A stretch of DNA of 64,000 bases from Natrarchaeobius oligotrophus (GTDB lineage Archaea > Halobacteriota > Halobacteria > Halobacteriales > Natrialbaceae): positions 186,001-250,000 of the forward strand of contig NZ_REFZ01000002.1 of NCBI RefSeq assembly GCF_003841465.1. The letters are read 5' to 3'. Positions within the stretch are counted from its first letter, which is position 1. The number at the start of each line of letters is the position of its first letter. Made by a program: the position numbers and the translations under genes. Below, in pieces: positions 25,191 through 34,678 of this stretch. Below the pieces are notes generated by a model. That model saw only the letters and a program-made list of their open reading frames with translations, did not search any database and had not been told where the DNA came from.

Positions 25191-25658
25191 GAAGAGCCAG
25201 ATATAGTATATTTTCGATATTTCACGGATCAGTACAGAGATAACACTAATATATAAAATCATAATTTTAATGGGTAGCTCCTCGATGTTGTTGGTATAGT
25301 AGTGGTATTTTCTAAGCCAATGTGTGTTGCAAAGTCACAGTGAGACGTCTCGAGCGGTCGTGATCGGCGAGGAGCGATCCAATACAACGCACTGAGCCTG
25401 ATGCACCGAGTCGAACGAATTCTGCAATCGGTTACCGGGACCAGCGGGGGAAGTAGAGAAGAGGGAAATATAATTATTATATCATATATGAGTTTTTTAT
25501 ATGAGTTCGATATCATTCGACGGGCCTTCAGCAGTCGCCGCTCGCTGATTCGAGCGATCGAATCGCGACGCTCGCGGCTTCATCGTAAGGAGACGATGGC
25601 GCGGCGTCGGCACGGACGAGTGCGTAACGATAAGTGGCTGCGAGACGGTGTAGCCGAT

Positions 25659-26441
25659 ATGTCCGCGCCACGACGCCTCCAAACGCTCGAGAACGCGACC
25701 GAGATGATCGATCACATCCGGGCCGCGGACGGCCTCGCGGTCACGGAGTTGGCGGAGCGCGTCGAGATGAGCCCCGGAACGGTACACACCTACCTGAGCA
25801 CGCTGAAAGCCCAGGGATACATCGAACAGCGAGGGTCAGAGTATCGACTGGGACCGACGCTGCTCACCCACGGCGAGTACTACCGAAACAAGAATCTGCT
25901 GTTCAGAGCGGGGAAAAAAGAGGTTGAACAACTCGCGACCGACACCGGAGAGTGCATCCACCTCATCATCGAACACAACGGGGAGGTGATCACCCTCTAC
26001 GACGAGTTCGGCACGAAAGCGGTCGGAACGAAGTACCACACGCACTGGCGCGAGGAACCGAAAAGTTACCTGCACTGTATCTCGGCCGGAAAGGCGATCC
26101 TCGCGGGAATGTCGGACAAAGAAGTGTGGGAGATCATCGAAACGAAAGGGCTCGAGCGACAGACGCCCAATACGATCACGGATCCGGAGGAGTTGTTCGA
26201 CGAGCTAGACCGAATCCGGGAAACCGGGGTCGCCTGGAACGACGAGGAGGAGGTCGTCGGCATTCGGGCCGTCGGCGTCGCGATCACGGACGCCGACGGG
26301 GAGGTCCTCGGCGCGATCAGCCTGACCGCGCCGACGAGTCGAATGGCCGAGGACTACTTCCGAGAGGAGTTACCGCAAAAGCTGAAAAAGGCCGTCAACA
26401 TCATCGAAGTCAAAATCGAGACGAACGACTTTCACTACTAG
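25659..26441 (+). CDS. IclR-family transcriptional regulator
   Basis: A 260-residue regulator. The winged helix-turn-helix is at about 5-70 (RLQTLENATEMIDHIRAADG, LAERVEMSPGTVHTYLSTLK). The IclR effector domain follows, with YLHCISAGKAILAGMSDKEVWEI and the conserved AISLTAPTSRMAEDYFREELP. Start at MSAPRRLQ, where the family similarity begins; in-frame extension upstream into the AT-rich region is not protein-like. It faces a convergent aminotransferase gene (26475-27740), 33 bases away, and probably controls nearby catabolic genes. Confidence 0.9.
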   Translation: MSAPRRLQTLENATEMIDHIRAADGLAVTELAERVEMSPGTVHTYLSTLKAQGYIEQRGSEYRLGPTLLTHGEYYRNKNLLFRAGKKEVEQLATDTGECIHLIIEHNGEVITLYDEFGTKAVGTKYHTHWREEPKSYLHCISAGKAILAGMSDKEVWEIIETKGLERQTPNTITDPEELFDELDRIRETGVAWNDEEEVVGIRAVGVAITDADGEVLGAISLTAPTSRMAEDYFREELPQKLKKAVNIIEVKIETNDFHY

Positions 26442-26474
26442 TCGTCCGTCGCTCCGGTGGTGAACGGGTCGCTC

Positions 26475-27740
26475 TCAGATTTCGTCGAGACACTCACAGA
26501 GGACGTCGATGCCGAGATCGATCTGGTCCGTCGAGATAGTCAGCGGGGGCGAAATTCGGATCGTGTTCCCGCGCCAGCCCTGTCCGGCGGGGAGGATCAC
26601 GCCGCGATCGAGCGCCTGGCGGCGGATCTCCATGCTCCGTTCTTTGGGGAGGGGCGCTCCCGCCGAGTCGACGAGGTCGACTCCGATGAACAGCCCCTTG
26701 CCGCGAACGGCGCCGATCTCGGGATAGTCGGCCTGAATCGAGTGGAGGCGGTCCACGAAGTACTCGCCTTTCTCGCGGGCGGCGTCGACGAGACCTTCCT
26801 CCTCGATCACCTCGACGCTCGCCAACCCGGCGGCGGTCGCGACGGGGTTCCCCCCGAACGTCGAGAAGTAATCCATGCTCTCGAAGGCGTCCGCGACGTC
26901 CGCGGTGGCGATCGTCGCGCCGATGGGCATGCCGCCGCCGAGCGATTTCGCCGTCGTCATGATGTCCGGTTCGACGCCGTAGTGCTCGATCCCAAATCGC
27001 TCTCCGGTTCGCCCGAAGCCGGTGATGACCTCGTCCGCGATGAAGAGGATGTCGTGGTCGTCGCAAATCTCGCGGACGCGCTCGAAGTAGCCTTCGGGGG
27101 CCGGAATGTTACCGGCCGTTCCCATCATCGGCTCGGCGATGAACGCCGCGACGTCTCCGGCTTGATACTTCAGCGCGTACTCGATCAGTTCGGCGTACTC
27201 GCTTCCGTCTTCGGGGTCGACGTCGCCGGGGAAGTCGTCGCAGTTGTGCGACGGAACGTGGGTGACGTCGGGGACGAACGGGCCGAAATTCTTCCGGTAG
27301 CCGTGCCAGCCGACGAGCGAACGAGCGCCGAGCGTACGGCCGTGAAACGCCTCGCCGAGCGCGAGGAACTCGTGGTTGCCGGTCTTCTTACGCGCGAGCG
27401 AGAGCGCGACTTCGACAGCTTCGGATCCCGAGTTGACGAAGTACGCCCGCTCTAACTCGCCGGGCGTAAACTCGGCGAGCCGGCGAGCGAATTTCCGACT
27501 CGGCTCGGTGGGAAAGTCGTAGGCGCTGAAATTGAGGGTTTCGAACTGGTCGACGACGGCGTCCACGATTTTCGGGTGAGAGTACCCATGGGACATAGTC
27601 GCGTGTTGTCCGAAGAAGTCGACGTACTCGTTTCCGTCTTCGTCGACGAGGACGGCGTCGGTTCCTTCGACGATCGTCGGCGTCTCGTCGCCGACGAAAC
27701 GCGAGACCGCTGGCATAAGGCTCTCGTCTGTCTCCACCAT
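26475..27740 (-). CDS. Class III aminotransferase
   Basis: A 421-residue PLP enzyme of the class III (omega) family. The PLP-binding lysine is Lys265 (MTTAKSLGGGMPIGA), the pyridine-nitrogen Asp is Asp236 (FIADEVITGFGRTG), and the phosphate-binding loop is VNSGSEAVEVALSLA at about 102-116. The family covers 4-aminobutyrate, ornithine, taurine and beta-alanine:pyruvate transaminases; the sequence alone does not pick one. It diverges from the semialdehyde dehydrogenase at 28115, the classic partner that would oxidise the semialdehyde formed by omega-transamination. Start at MVETDESLMP, 26 bases from a TATA box. Confidence 0.9.
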   Translation of the reverse strand: MVETDESLMPAVSRFVGDETPTIVEGTDAVLVDEDGNEYVDFFGQHATMSHGYSHPKIVDAVVDQFETLNFSAYDFPTEPSRKFARRLAEFTPGELERAYFVNSGSEAVEVALSLARKKTGNHEFLALGEAFHGRTLGARSLVGWHGYRKNFGPFVPDVTHVPSHNCDDFPGDVDPEDGSEYAELIEYALKYQAGDVAAFIAEPMMGTAGNIPAPEGYFERVREICDDHDILFIADEVITGFGRTGERFGIEHYGVEPDIMTTAKSLGGGMPIGATIATADVADAFESMDYFSTFGGNPVATAAGLASVEVIEEEGLVDAAREKGEYFVDRLHSIQADYPEIGAVRGKGLFIGVDLVDSAGAPLPKERSMEIRRQALDRGVILPAGQGWRGNTIRISPPLTISTDQIDLGIDVLCECLDEI

Positions 27741-27760
27741 GACCGAACGTTCGGCTAACC

Positions 27761-27772
27761 GTGATATAAACC
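27761..27772 (-). promoter_or_regulatory. TATA promoter of the class III aminotransferase
   Basis: The minus strand reads GGTTTATATCAC, centred about 26 bases from the ATG at 27740, the distance expected for a leaderless haloarchaeal transcript. Confidence 0.55.
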
Positions 27773-28070
27773 TTATGCCACCCGCCGATCGGGCCGCTCG
27801 ATCGTCGATCGCGAAGCGAGCACTCGTCGGGGAAATCGGGATTCGTAATATACAAAACCAGTGTGCGGTGCCGTCCCACCATCCCACTATCCCCGCCGAT
27901 AGGGCCGTTTCCTCCGTATATCCACGGTTTCGGCTCGCTCCGGATCGGGTTCCCGAGCGCGAATTCATCCGAATTCTGCATTTACACCCGTACCACCGTA
28001 ATATTGGCATTCGTATATTACAAATCTGTTCCGAAGTTACGCGGATCGGCTACTCCCTCGTACACTCGTG
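27773..28070. other. Divergent intergenic region without a gene
   Basis: Nearly 300 bases between the aminotransferase promoter and the promoter of the aldehyde dehydrogenase (GAAAGATTTATC, about 28073-28084). AT-rich patches occur near 27846-27858 and 27999-28025. No open frame with protein character was seen. Confidence 0.5.
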
Positions 28071-28114
28071 AGAAAGATTTATCACGGTATCAGACCGACC
28101 ACAGCCAGAACACG

Positions 28115-29569
28115 ATGGGTAGAGAAGTACGTCTGTTCATCGACGGTGAGTGGATCGAATCCGAATCGGATGCGCGGATCGAGAGTCGAAATCCCGCCAG
28201 CCCCGACGAAGTCGTCGCTCGCGTCTCGAGAGCCACGAGCGCCGAAGCCGAACGGGCCGTCGAAACGGCCGCGTCCGCGAGCGAATCGTGGGCCGATCGG
28301 ACGCCCCACGAGCGGGGCGACGTACTCCGCGAAGCGGCCGCGATCGTCGACGATCGAACGGAGGAGATCGCCGAGTTGATCGTCCGCGAGATGGGAAAGA
28401 CGATCTCGGCCGCGCGCGGAGAAGTTCAGCGGGGCATCGATCTCTTCGACTACTACTCGCAGATCGCCCGTGATTACGACGGGGTCAAGCGTCCGAGCGC
28501 GGATTCGAACACGCTGGCGTACACGGAGCGCGAACCGCTTGGCGTCGCCGCCGCGATCACGCCGTGGAACTTTCCGTTCGCGATCCCCGCCTGGAAGATC
28601 GCTCCCGCGCTGGTGAGCGGCAACGCGGTCGCGTTCAAACCCGCGTCCTCGACGCCGGCGACCGGAGCAGCGATCACCCGCGCTCTCGCGGATGCCGGTC
28701 TCCCCGACGGCGTACTCAATTTCGTGCCCGGATCGGGAAGCGACGTGGGATCGGTTCTGACCGAACATCCCGCCGTCGACGCGATATCGTTTACGGGAAG
28801 CACCGGGGTCGGCAGCTCGGTCCAGCGGACGGCGAGCGGGGAGGGCAAACGCGTCCAGTGTGAGATGGGCGGAAAGAATCCGATCGTCGTCGATCCCTCC
28901 GCCGACCTCGAACTCGCGGTCGAACTGACCGTGGGGGGCGCGTTCGGCCTCGCGGGACAAGCGTGCACCGCGACCAGTCGGGCGATCGTCTTCGAGGAGA
29001 TATACCACGAATACCTCGAGGCCCTCGTCGACGCCGTCGAAGCGCTTCGGGTCGGCGATCCGCTCGATCCCGCGACCGACACGGGTCCGAAAGCGTCGGC
29101 GGACAACCTCGAGGAGGACCTCGCGTACGTGCAAGCAGGTCGCGATCAGGGTGCGACCGTCGTCACCGGCGGTCGCCGGATCGAAGACCCAGAACTCGCC
29201 AGCGGACACTACGTCGAACCGACGGTGCTGGCCGACGTCACGTCCGAGATGACCGTCGCCCAGGAGGAAATCTTCGGACCCGTCCTCTCGGTGCTCTCGG
29301 TCGCAGACTACGAAGAAGCGATAGCCGTCGCGAACGACGTCGAGTACGGACTGTCCGCGTCGATCTGTACCAACAGGCTCGATCACGCGAAGTCGTTCGC
29401 CTCCGACGTCGACGTCGGGGTCGTCAAAGTGAACCAGACGTCGACGGGCGTCGAGCTACAGCTGCCCTTCGGCGGGAAAAAGCAGTCCAGTTCCGAGACG
29501 TTCAAAGAGCAGGGCCGCCAGGCTATCGATTTCTACACCCACGAGAAGGCGGTGTACGTGACCCACTGA
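28115..29569 (+). CDS. Aldehyde (semialdehyde) dehydrogenase
   Basis: A 484-residue NAD(P)-dependent aldehyde dehydrogenase. It has Asn152 (ITPWNFPFAIPAWK), the cofactor lysine Lys175 (AVAFKPASSTPAT), the general base Glu250 (CEMGGKNP) and nucleophile Cys284 (GQACTATSRAIV). The GQxCTATSR block and the C-terminal QLPFGGKKQSSS are characteristic of the 2-oxoglutarate-semialdehyde / succinate-semialdehyde dehydrogenase branch. It probably oxidises the product of the divergently encoded omega-aminotransferase. The start is supported by a TATA box about 35 bases upstream; an upstream frame to 27863 is not protein-like. Confidence 0.9.
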   Translation: MGREVRLFIDGEWIESESDARIESRNPASPDEVVARVSRATSAEAERAVETAASASESWADRTPHERGDVLREAAAIVDDRTEEIAELIVREMGKTISAARGEVQRGIDLFDYYSQIARDYDGVKRPSADSNTLAYTEREPLGVAAAITPWNFPFAIPAWKIAPALVSGNAVAFKPASSTPATGAAITRALADAGLPDGVLNFVPGSGSDVGSVLTEHPAVDAISFTGSTGVGSSVQRTASGEGKRVQCEMGGKNPIVVDPSADLELAVELTVGGAFGLAGQACTATSRAIVFEEIYHEYLEALVDAVEALRVGDPLDPATDTGPKASADNLEEDLAYVQAGRDQGATVVTGGRRIEDPELASGHYVEPTVLADVTSEMTVAQEEIFGPVLSVLSVADYEEAIAVANDVEYGLSASICTNRLDHAKSFASDVDVGVVKVNQTSTGVELQLPFGGKKQSSSETFKEQGRQAIDFYTHEKAVYVTH

Positions 29570-29714
29570 GAAGCCTGTTCGAGGGAATCGCACTCGACGT
29601 CCGTTCGGCGAACGGAGTCAGTTCCACGCGTCGAGTGCAGATCTCGGACTGACGTCACCCTCGATCCGTCCCCAAGGTATATGTAGCGCGGTTCGAAAGC
29701 TCAACGTGATTCAC

Positions 29715-30980
29715 ATGGATACCTTCGAGGACCGCTACGGAGACGATCTTCGACAGTTCGTCGATACCTTTCTGGCGTTCGAGTCGACTCGCGGGAACGA
29801 ACTCGCGGCACAGCAGTGGTTTCGCGAACAGCTTTCGGAGCGGGGATTCGAAACGTACGAGTGGACGGCCGATCCGGACGAGCTGGCGAGCATACCGACG
29901 TTCCCCGACGCCGAGGACATTCCGACCGCGGATCGACCGAGCGTCGCCGGCGTCCTCGAGTTCGGCGATCCGTCGAACGGGAGAACGCTGATTTTGAACG
30001 GACACGTCGACGTCGTTCCGGTCGACGAGACGTCGTGGGAAACGGATCCGTTCGAACCGACGTGGGACGGCGATCGACTCGTCGCTCGGGGCGCAGCCGA
30101 CATGAAGAGCAACCTCGCGGCGTGTCTCTTCGTCGCAGAGTACCTCCGCGAAACGCTCTCGGACGTCGACGGACGGATCGTCGTCGAGAGCGTTACCGGC
30201 GAAGAAGAGGGCGGAATCGGTGCGCCCGCGGCGATGTTGTCGAATCCGTATCCGTTCGAACGCGACGCCGCGATCGTCGCCGAGCCGACGGAACTCAACG
30301 TCGTGACCGCGATCGAGGGCGTGCTCATGAAGGAGCTGCGTCTGCAAGGGCGGTCGGCGCACGCCGCGACCCGCTGGCGTGGACAGTCGGTCCTCCCGCT
30401 GTTCGAGGAGATCAGGGGCGCGTTCCGTCGGCTCGAGGCGGAGCGCCACAAGAACGTTCACCACCCGCTGTACGAGGGGGTGCCCATCGCCTGGCCGGTC
30501 AACTTCGGCACGGTAGAGGCCGGGTCGTGGACGTCGAACGTTCCGGCGGAACTGACGTCGGAGGTTCGAATCGGCGTCGCACCTGGCGAAACGATCGACG
30601 AGGTAGAACGACAGTTCGAGGAGCGCCTCGCCGACGTCGTTTCCGAGAACGAGTGGCTTCGGGATCACCCGCCGAAGTTCGAACGCCGGGCGATCCAGTT
30701 CGAGCCGTCCGAAATCGACCCCGACGAGGAAGTCGTCCGGGCGGTCCAGGGTGCGATGATCGACAACGGACTGTCCAATACCGAACCACGGGGACAGACG
30801 TACAGTTCCGACTCGCGGTTCTACGTCGAGGCGGGAATACCGTCGGTCATCTTCGGTGCGGGGACGATCGATCAGGCGCACTTCCCCAACGAGTCGGTCC
30901 GATGGTCCGACGTTCTCACCGGCGGACAGGTGATCGCTGACGCGGCCCGCGCGTTCCTCTCGAATAGCGTCGAGTCGTGA
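29715..30980 (+). CDS. M20-family metallohydrolase (ArgE/DapE type)
   Basis: A 421-residue zinc hydrolase. The metal-binding order is clear: NGHVDVVPVD, then RGAADMKSNLAACL (bridging Asp), the general base pair Glu-Glu in VTGEEEGGIGA, VAEPTE, and the C-terminal His in IDQAHFPNESV. A dimerisation domain interrupts the catalytic domain at about 205-330. Family members remove acyl groups from amino acids (acetylornithine, succinyl-diaminopimelate) or hydrolyse carbamoyl-type amides. It follows the aldehyde dehydrogenase on the same strand and precedes the importer genes, so deacylation of an imported N-acyl amino compound is plausible. Start chosen at MDTFEDRYG; a GTG lies 9 bases upstream. Confidence 0.9.
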   Translation: MDTFEDRYGDDLRQFVDTFLAFESTRGNELAAQQWFREQLSERGFETYEWTADPDELASIPTFPDAEDIPTADRPSVAGVLEFGDPSNGRTLILNGHVDVVPVDETSWETDPFEPTWDGDRLVARGAADMKSNLAACLFVAEYLRETLSDVDGRIVVESVTGEEEGGIGAPAAMLSNPYPFERDAAIVAEPTELNVVTAIEGVLMKELRLQGRSAHAATRWRGQSVLPLFEEIRGAFRRLEAERHKNVHHPLYEGVPIAWPVNFGTVEAGSWTSNVPAELTSEVRIGVAPGETIDEVERQFEERLADVVSENEWLRDHPPKFERRAIQFEPSEIDPDEEVVRAVQGAMIDNGLSNTEPRGQTYSSDSRFYVEAGIPSVIFGAGTIDQAHFPNESVRWSDVLTGGQVIADAARAFLSNSVES

Positions 30981-30981
30981 G

Positions 30982-31707
30982 TTAGTCGCCGCCCGTCGAT
31001 CCGCCGAGGTACAGTTCCCCCAGGTCGTCCTGTTCGACGAACTGCGAACTCTCCCGATCGGCGACGACGGAGCCGTTTCGGAGCGCGTACGTCCGATCCG
31101 TGTGCTCGAGCACGATGGGAACGTTTTGTTCGATGATGAGAAACGCCGTCTCCCGTTCGCGCTGAATGTCGGCAATTCGCTCGAAGATCTCCGAGATGTA
31201 CTTGGGCATGAGCCCCGCGCTCGGCTCGTCGAAGAGGACGAGATCGGGATTCGTCACCATCGCTCTGGCGATCGCGACCATCTTCTGTTCGCCGCCGCTC
31301 ATGGTTCGGACCTTCTGGTCGGCCCGTTCTTCGAGTCGCGGAAAGAGGTCGAAAAGCTCCTGAATGCGTCCCTCGTACGTCTCCGAGTCGAGCGTGTACG
31401 CACCCATCCGGAGATTTTCCCTGACGGTCATCTTCGGAAACACGTTCTCGCGCTGGGGCACGTACCCGATGCCGAGTTTCACCCGTTCGCTGGGTTTCGC
31501 GTCGTCGATGGCCTCTCCGCCGTACCGCACCGTCCCCGACCACGGCTCGAGATACCCCATGATCGTCTTGAACACCGTGGACTTGCCCGCACCGTTCGGT
31601 CCGATGACGCCGACCGCTTCGTTGCGATCGACCGCGAGCGTCACGTCGTGCAAAACAGACACGTCGTTGTAGCCCGTGGTGACGTCCTCGAGTTCGAGCA
31701 AACTCAT
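30982..31707 (-). CDS. livF: ABC transporter ATPase, branched-chain amino acid type (LivF)
   Basis: A 241-residue ATPase of the LivF group. Walker A is GPNGAGKST, the family-specific YVPQRENVFPKMTVRENLRMG follows, the signature is MSGGEQKMVAIARA and Walker B is LVLFDEPSAGLMPK. The switch His of other ABC proteins is part of a EQN motif here (FLIIEQNVPI), as in LivF. It powers import through the LivH/LivM-type permeases at 33803-35657. Its start overlaps the livG stop by 4 bases. Convergent with the M20 hydrolase, whose end is one base away. Confidence 0.92.
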   Translation of the reverse strand: MSLLELEDVTTGYNDVSVLHDVTLAVDRNEAVGVIGPNGAGKSTVFKTIMGYLEPWSGTVRYGGEAIDDAKPSERVKLGIGYVPQRENVFPKMTVRENLRMGAYTLDSETYEGRIQELFDLFPRLEERADQKVRTMSGGEQKMVAIARAMVTNPDLVLFDEPSAGLMPKYISEIFERIADIQRERETAFLIIEQNVPIVLEHTDRTYALRNGSVVADRESSQFVEQDDLGELYLGGSTGGD

Positions 31708-32408
31708 TGGAGACCACCCAGATAGGAACGCTGAACGTCCTCGTCTTCACGTACGGCCTCCGGATCGCCTTTCAGCAGCTTCTTTCCGTCGACGAGGACG
31801 ACGATTTCGTCGCAGATCTTGCTCAGCTCGTCCATTTCGTGATCGATGATCAGGACGGTCTTTCCTTCCTCCTCGACGAGCGTGACGAGGAGTTGCCGGA
31901 TGTCGGCGACGAGACCCGGATTCACGCCGGCAAACGGCTCGTCGAGCAACAGGAGGTCGGGATCGAGCATCAGCGTCCGTGCGATCCCCAACAGCACCTG
32001 CTGACCGCCCGAAAGGTCCTGTGCGAAACTGTTTCGCTCGTCGTGCATTTCGATCAATCCGAGCAACTCGTTCGCCCGGGCGTCCTTGTCGTCGTCGGTC
32101 TGGACGACGAGCAGGTTTTCGTAGACGGTCATCTCGTCGAACACCCGGGCCTGCTGAAACGTACGTCCGAGTCCCCGTCGTGCGATCGTGTACGGCTTCT
32201 CGTCAGTGATCTCCTCACCGTCGAACACCACGGTGCCGCCGTCCGATTCGAGCGTTCCACTGATGAGGTTGAACGTCGTGGACTTTCCCGAGCCGTTCGG
32301 CCCGATCAGTCCGGTGATCGATTCCTCCTCGACGCTCATCGAGAGGCCGTCGACGGCGGTAACGCCACCGAAGGACCGTTTGAGTCCCTCTACTTCTAGA
32401 ATTCCCAT
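31704..32408 (-). CDS. livG: ABC transporter ATPase, branched-chain amino acid type (LivG)
   Basis: A 234-residue ATPase of the LivG group. Walker A is GPNGSGKST, with FNLISGTLESDGG following, then GLGRTFQQARVFDEMTVYENLL, the signature LSGGQQVLLGIARTL, Walker B LLLLDEPFAGVNPG and the switch region LIIDHEMDEL. First gene of the minus-strand livGF pair. Start at MGILEVEGLKRSFGG; a TATA-like CAGTTTTATGG on the minus strand (about 32434-32444) is 29 bases away. Divergent from the binding protein and permease genes, so all five parts of one importer are contiguous. Confidence 0.92.
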   Translation of the reverse strand: MGILEVEGLKRSFGGVTAVDGLSMSVEEESITGLIGPNGSGKSTTFNLISGTLESDGGTVVFDGEEITDEKPYTIARRGLGRTFQQARVFDEMTVYENLLVVQTDDDKDARANELLGLIEMHDERNSFAQDLSGGQQVLLGIARTLMLDPDLLLLDEPFAGVNPGLVADIRQLLVTLVEEEGKTVLIIDHEMDELSKICDEIVVLVDGKKLLKGDPEAVREDEDVQRSYLGGLQ

Positions 32409-32564
32409 ACACGTGGCGTTTATCTCTCGAGACCATAAAACTGTTCCTCGTTCGAACGGCACACGCCGTCGAACGGAGACGACCGGCCGTTCGGTCGCTC
32501 AGCCATCGTTACGCGACAGACGCCGATAGATTATCTCCGTTCGACTTCGATTTCGTCCGGTACG

Positions 32565-32572
32565 TATATAAT
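32565..32572 (+). promoter_or_regulatory. TATA box of the binding-protein gene
   Basis: TATATAAT is centred about 31 bases before the ATG at 32600, consistent with a near-leaderless transcript for the binding protein and permease genes. Confidence 0.55.
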
Positions 32573-32599
32573 GGATTAGTCAGAAGCCAGTACTGGACA

Positions 32600-33793
32600 A
32601 TGGTGAACGATTCCAGAGTGGACTATACGAGCCGACGCACAGTGTTAACTGCCGCCGCCGGAACCGCAGCGGTGGGACTCGCAGGGTGTACGGGATCGGA
32701 CGACGACGCCGACTTGACGGTCGGCCTGTCGATTCCGTTATCCGGAGACTTCTCGGGAAACGGGGCGCAGTATCAGGCCGCGTTCGAAACCTGGGAGGAC
32801 AAAATCGAAGAACAGGGCGGCATCGACGGCCACGACGTCGAGCTCAGGTACGACGATAACGATAGCCAGGAAGACCAGGCCTCGCGCATCGCGAACCAGT
32901 ACGTCGACGACGAAGTCGACTTCGTGGTCAGCGCGTACTCGTCGCCGCTCGCTCGTGCGATGGCAGGTCCGCTCGAGCAGGCCGGCATCCCATTCGTCAC
33001 CACGGGGTCGAACAACGACGAAATTCACGCGGAGTCGGACACCATGTACATGTTCGAACCGCCGGTCGACCGCCGCGCGGAAGGCAACGTTCTCGAGAAC
33101 GAAGGGGTCACGGAAGTCGCGGCGCTCGTCGTCGACCTCGGCTGGGCGCGGATAATGCACGATCGGTTCGTCGAGGATATCGCGCCCCAACACGGGATCG
33201 ACGTCGTCTACGAAGACGTGCACGCGACCGACATCGACGACTTCTCGTCGTTCATCCTCCAGGCAGAAGAGAGCGACGCCGACGCGATCATCACCACCAA
33301 CTACCCGGAGGACGTCGTCAACGTCCTTCGCTCGATGACGTCGCAGGGGTACGAACCGGAGTTCGTCAGCAGCCACACGGCAAACCTGCCGAGCGTCGGA
33401 GAGCAACTCGGCGACACCGTGGAGGGGCTGTGCGTTCCGACGTGTTACGCCGAAACGTTCGATACCCACGAAAACGACGACTTCCCGGATCGATTCCGGG
33501 AGGTCCGAAGCAGCGACGAGATCGAACTCGACGTCAACGCGGCGAACGGATACGGCGTGTTGCAGACGTTCGAACAGGCGGTCGAAAACGCCGGTCCGGA
33601 TCCGGAATCCATCAACGAGTCCCTGCGAAACGACGAGTTCGACACGGTGATCGGAACGACCACGTTCGACGACCGGGGCGTACAGGAAGGGTTCTGGAGC
33701 CTCGAGCAGTGGCACAGCGATTCCAGCCTCGAACTCGTCTGGCCCGACGACGAAGCGACGGGCGATTTCATCCATCCCAAACCGTGGAACTGA
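32600..33793 (+). CDS. ABC substrate-binding lipoprotein, LivK type
   Basis: A 397-residue periplasmic-binding-protein type I fold. It has a twin-arginine signal (TSRRTVLTAAAGTAAVGLAGC) with a lipobox, followed by LTVGLSIPLSGDFSGNGAQYQAA and the repeating VELRYDDNDSQEDQASRIANQ that opens LivK-like domains. Later come VSAYSSPLARAMAGPLEQAGIPF and EDVVNVLRSMTSQGYEPEFV. It is the receptor for the importer formed by 30982-35657. The family takes amino acids, amides, urea and aromatic acids; the ligand is not identifiable. It starts a plus-strand operon with the two permeases (9-base gap). Confidence 0.9.
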   Translation: MVNDSRVDYTSRRTVLTAAAGTAAVGLAGCTGSDDDADLTVGLSIPLSGDFSGNGAQYQAAFETWEDKIEEQGGIDGHDVELRYDDNDSQEDQASRIANQYVDDEVDFVVSAYSSPLARAMAGPLEQAGIPFVTTGSNNDEIHAESDTMYMFEPPVDRRAEGNVLENEGVTEVAALVVDLGWARIMHDRFVEDIAPQHGIDVVYEDVHATDIDDFSSFILQAEESDADAIITTNYPEDVVNVLRSMTSQGYEPEFVSSHTANLPSVGEQLGDTVEGLCVPTCYAETFDTHENDDFPDRFREVRSSDEIELDVNAANGYGVLQTFEQAVENAGPDPESINESLRNDEFDTVIGTTTFDDRGVQEGFWSLEQWHSDSSLELVWPDDEATGDFIHPKPWN

Positions 33794-33802
33794 GCCGAAT
33801 CT

Positions 33803-34678
33803 ATGAGTGATATCTTCATCACGCTACTCATAAACGGCGTGCTCCTGGCCAGTATCTACCTCCTGATCAGCCTGGGGCTTACGCTGGTCTTCGGAGTGAT
33901 GAACGTGATCAACTTCGCCCACGGGGGGTTCATCATGGCTGGCGGGTACGTAACCTACTGGCTCGCGGGCAGTTTCGGCGTCGATCCGATTCTGAGCCTC
34001 GTCGTCGTTATCCCGGTCGTCTTCGCGGGTTGTTATGCCATCCAGCTCTCGCTGCTCGAGAAGGTGATCGGCCAGGACGACCTCTACACGCTGTTGCTGA
34101 CGTTCGGAATCCTGCTGGTTCTCGAGTCGGTGTTTCGCCTGCAGTTCGGAACGCAGTCGCAAACGATGGAATACCTCTCCGCACCGGTCACGTTCGGTGA
34201 GGTGAGCATTTCCATGACCAGGATCGCGACCGGCGCGATCGGGTTGATCGCGGCCGGCGCGCTGTTTGCCTTCCTGAACTGGTCCCGACAGGGGCAAGCG
34301 ATTCGAGCGACGAGCCAGGCGCCGAATCTCGCGGAAGCGAGCGGAATCGACTCGCGACGAATTCGCGCACTGACGTTCGGCCTGGGCGGCGTACTCGCCG
34401 GAATCGGCGGAACGGCGTACTTCCTGACCTACAGCATCAGCCCCGTCGGCGGTCGGCACCTGCTGTTGATCGCGTTCGTCGTCGTCGTGCTCGGCGGAAT
34501 GAACAGCCTCCGCGGAACGGTCGCCGCCGCGTTCATCGTCGGTATCTACCAGACGTTCGTTCAGTTTCAGTTCGGCAGCACGGAGGCGCTGTTCACGATG
34601 TTCATCGGCATCGCCGTCCTGTTGCTGATCAGGCCCCACGGACTGTTCGGGGAACCGGAGGGGAGATTGCATGGGTAA
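33803..34678 (+). CDS. livH: ABC transporter permease, LivH type
   Basis: A 291-residue membrane permease of the LivH group with about eight hydrophobic segments. It starts with LINGVLLASIYLLISLGLTL and the typical VFGVMNVINFAHGGFIMAGGY. The cytoplasmic coupling region is QGQAIRATSQAPNLAEASGID, close to the LivH consensus in which a residue pair contacts LivF/G. The C-terminus ends with LLLIRPHGLFGEPEGR, a LivH hallmark. Its stop overlaps the livM start by 8 bases. Confidence 0.92.
   Translation: MSDIFITLLINGVLLASIYLLISLGLTLVFGVMNVINFAHGGFIMAGGYVTYWLAGSFGVDPILSLVVVIPVVFAGCYAIQLSLLEKVIGQDDLYTLLLTFGILLVLESVFRLQFGTQSQTMEYLSAPVTFGEVSISMTRIATGAIGLIAAGALFAFLNWSRQGQAIRATSQAPNLAEASGIDSRRIRALTFGLGGVLAGIGGTAYFLTYSISPVGGRHLLLIAFVVVVLGGMNSLRGTVAAAFIVGIYQTFVQFQFGSTEALFTMFIGIAVLLLIRPHGLFGEPEGRLHG

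Larger units (their letters stand above)
24700..25658. other. Long AT-rich intergenic region
   Basis: No convincing gene was seen. The first half has two TTTG...CAAA palindromes (24956 and 25070). From about 25130 to 25520 base composition swings strongly to A+T with many TATA-like strings, unlike the surrounding GC-rich DNA. Open frames are short and lack haloarchaeal protein character. Confidence 0.6.
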
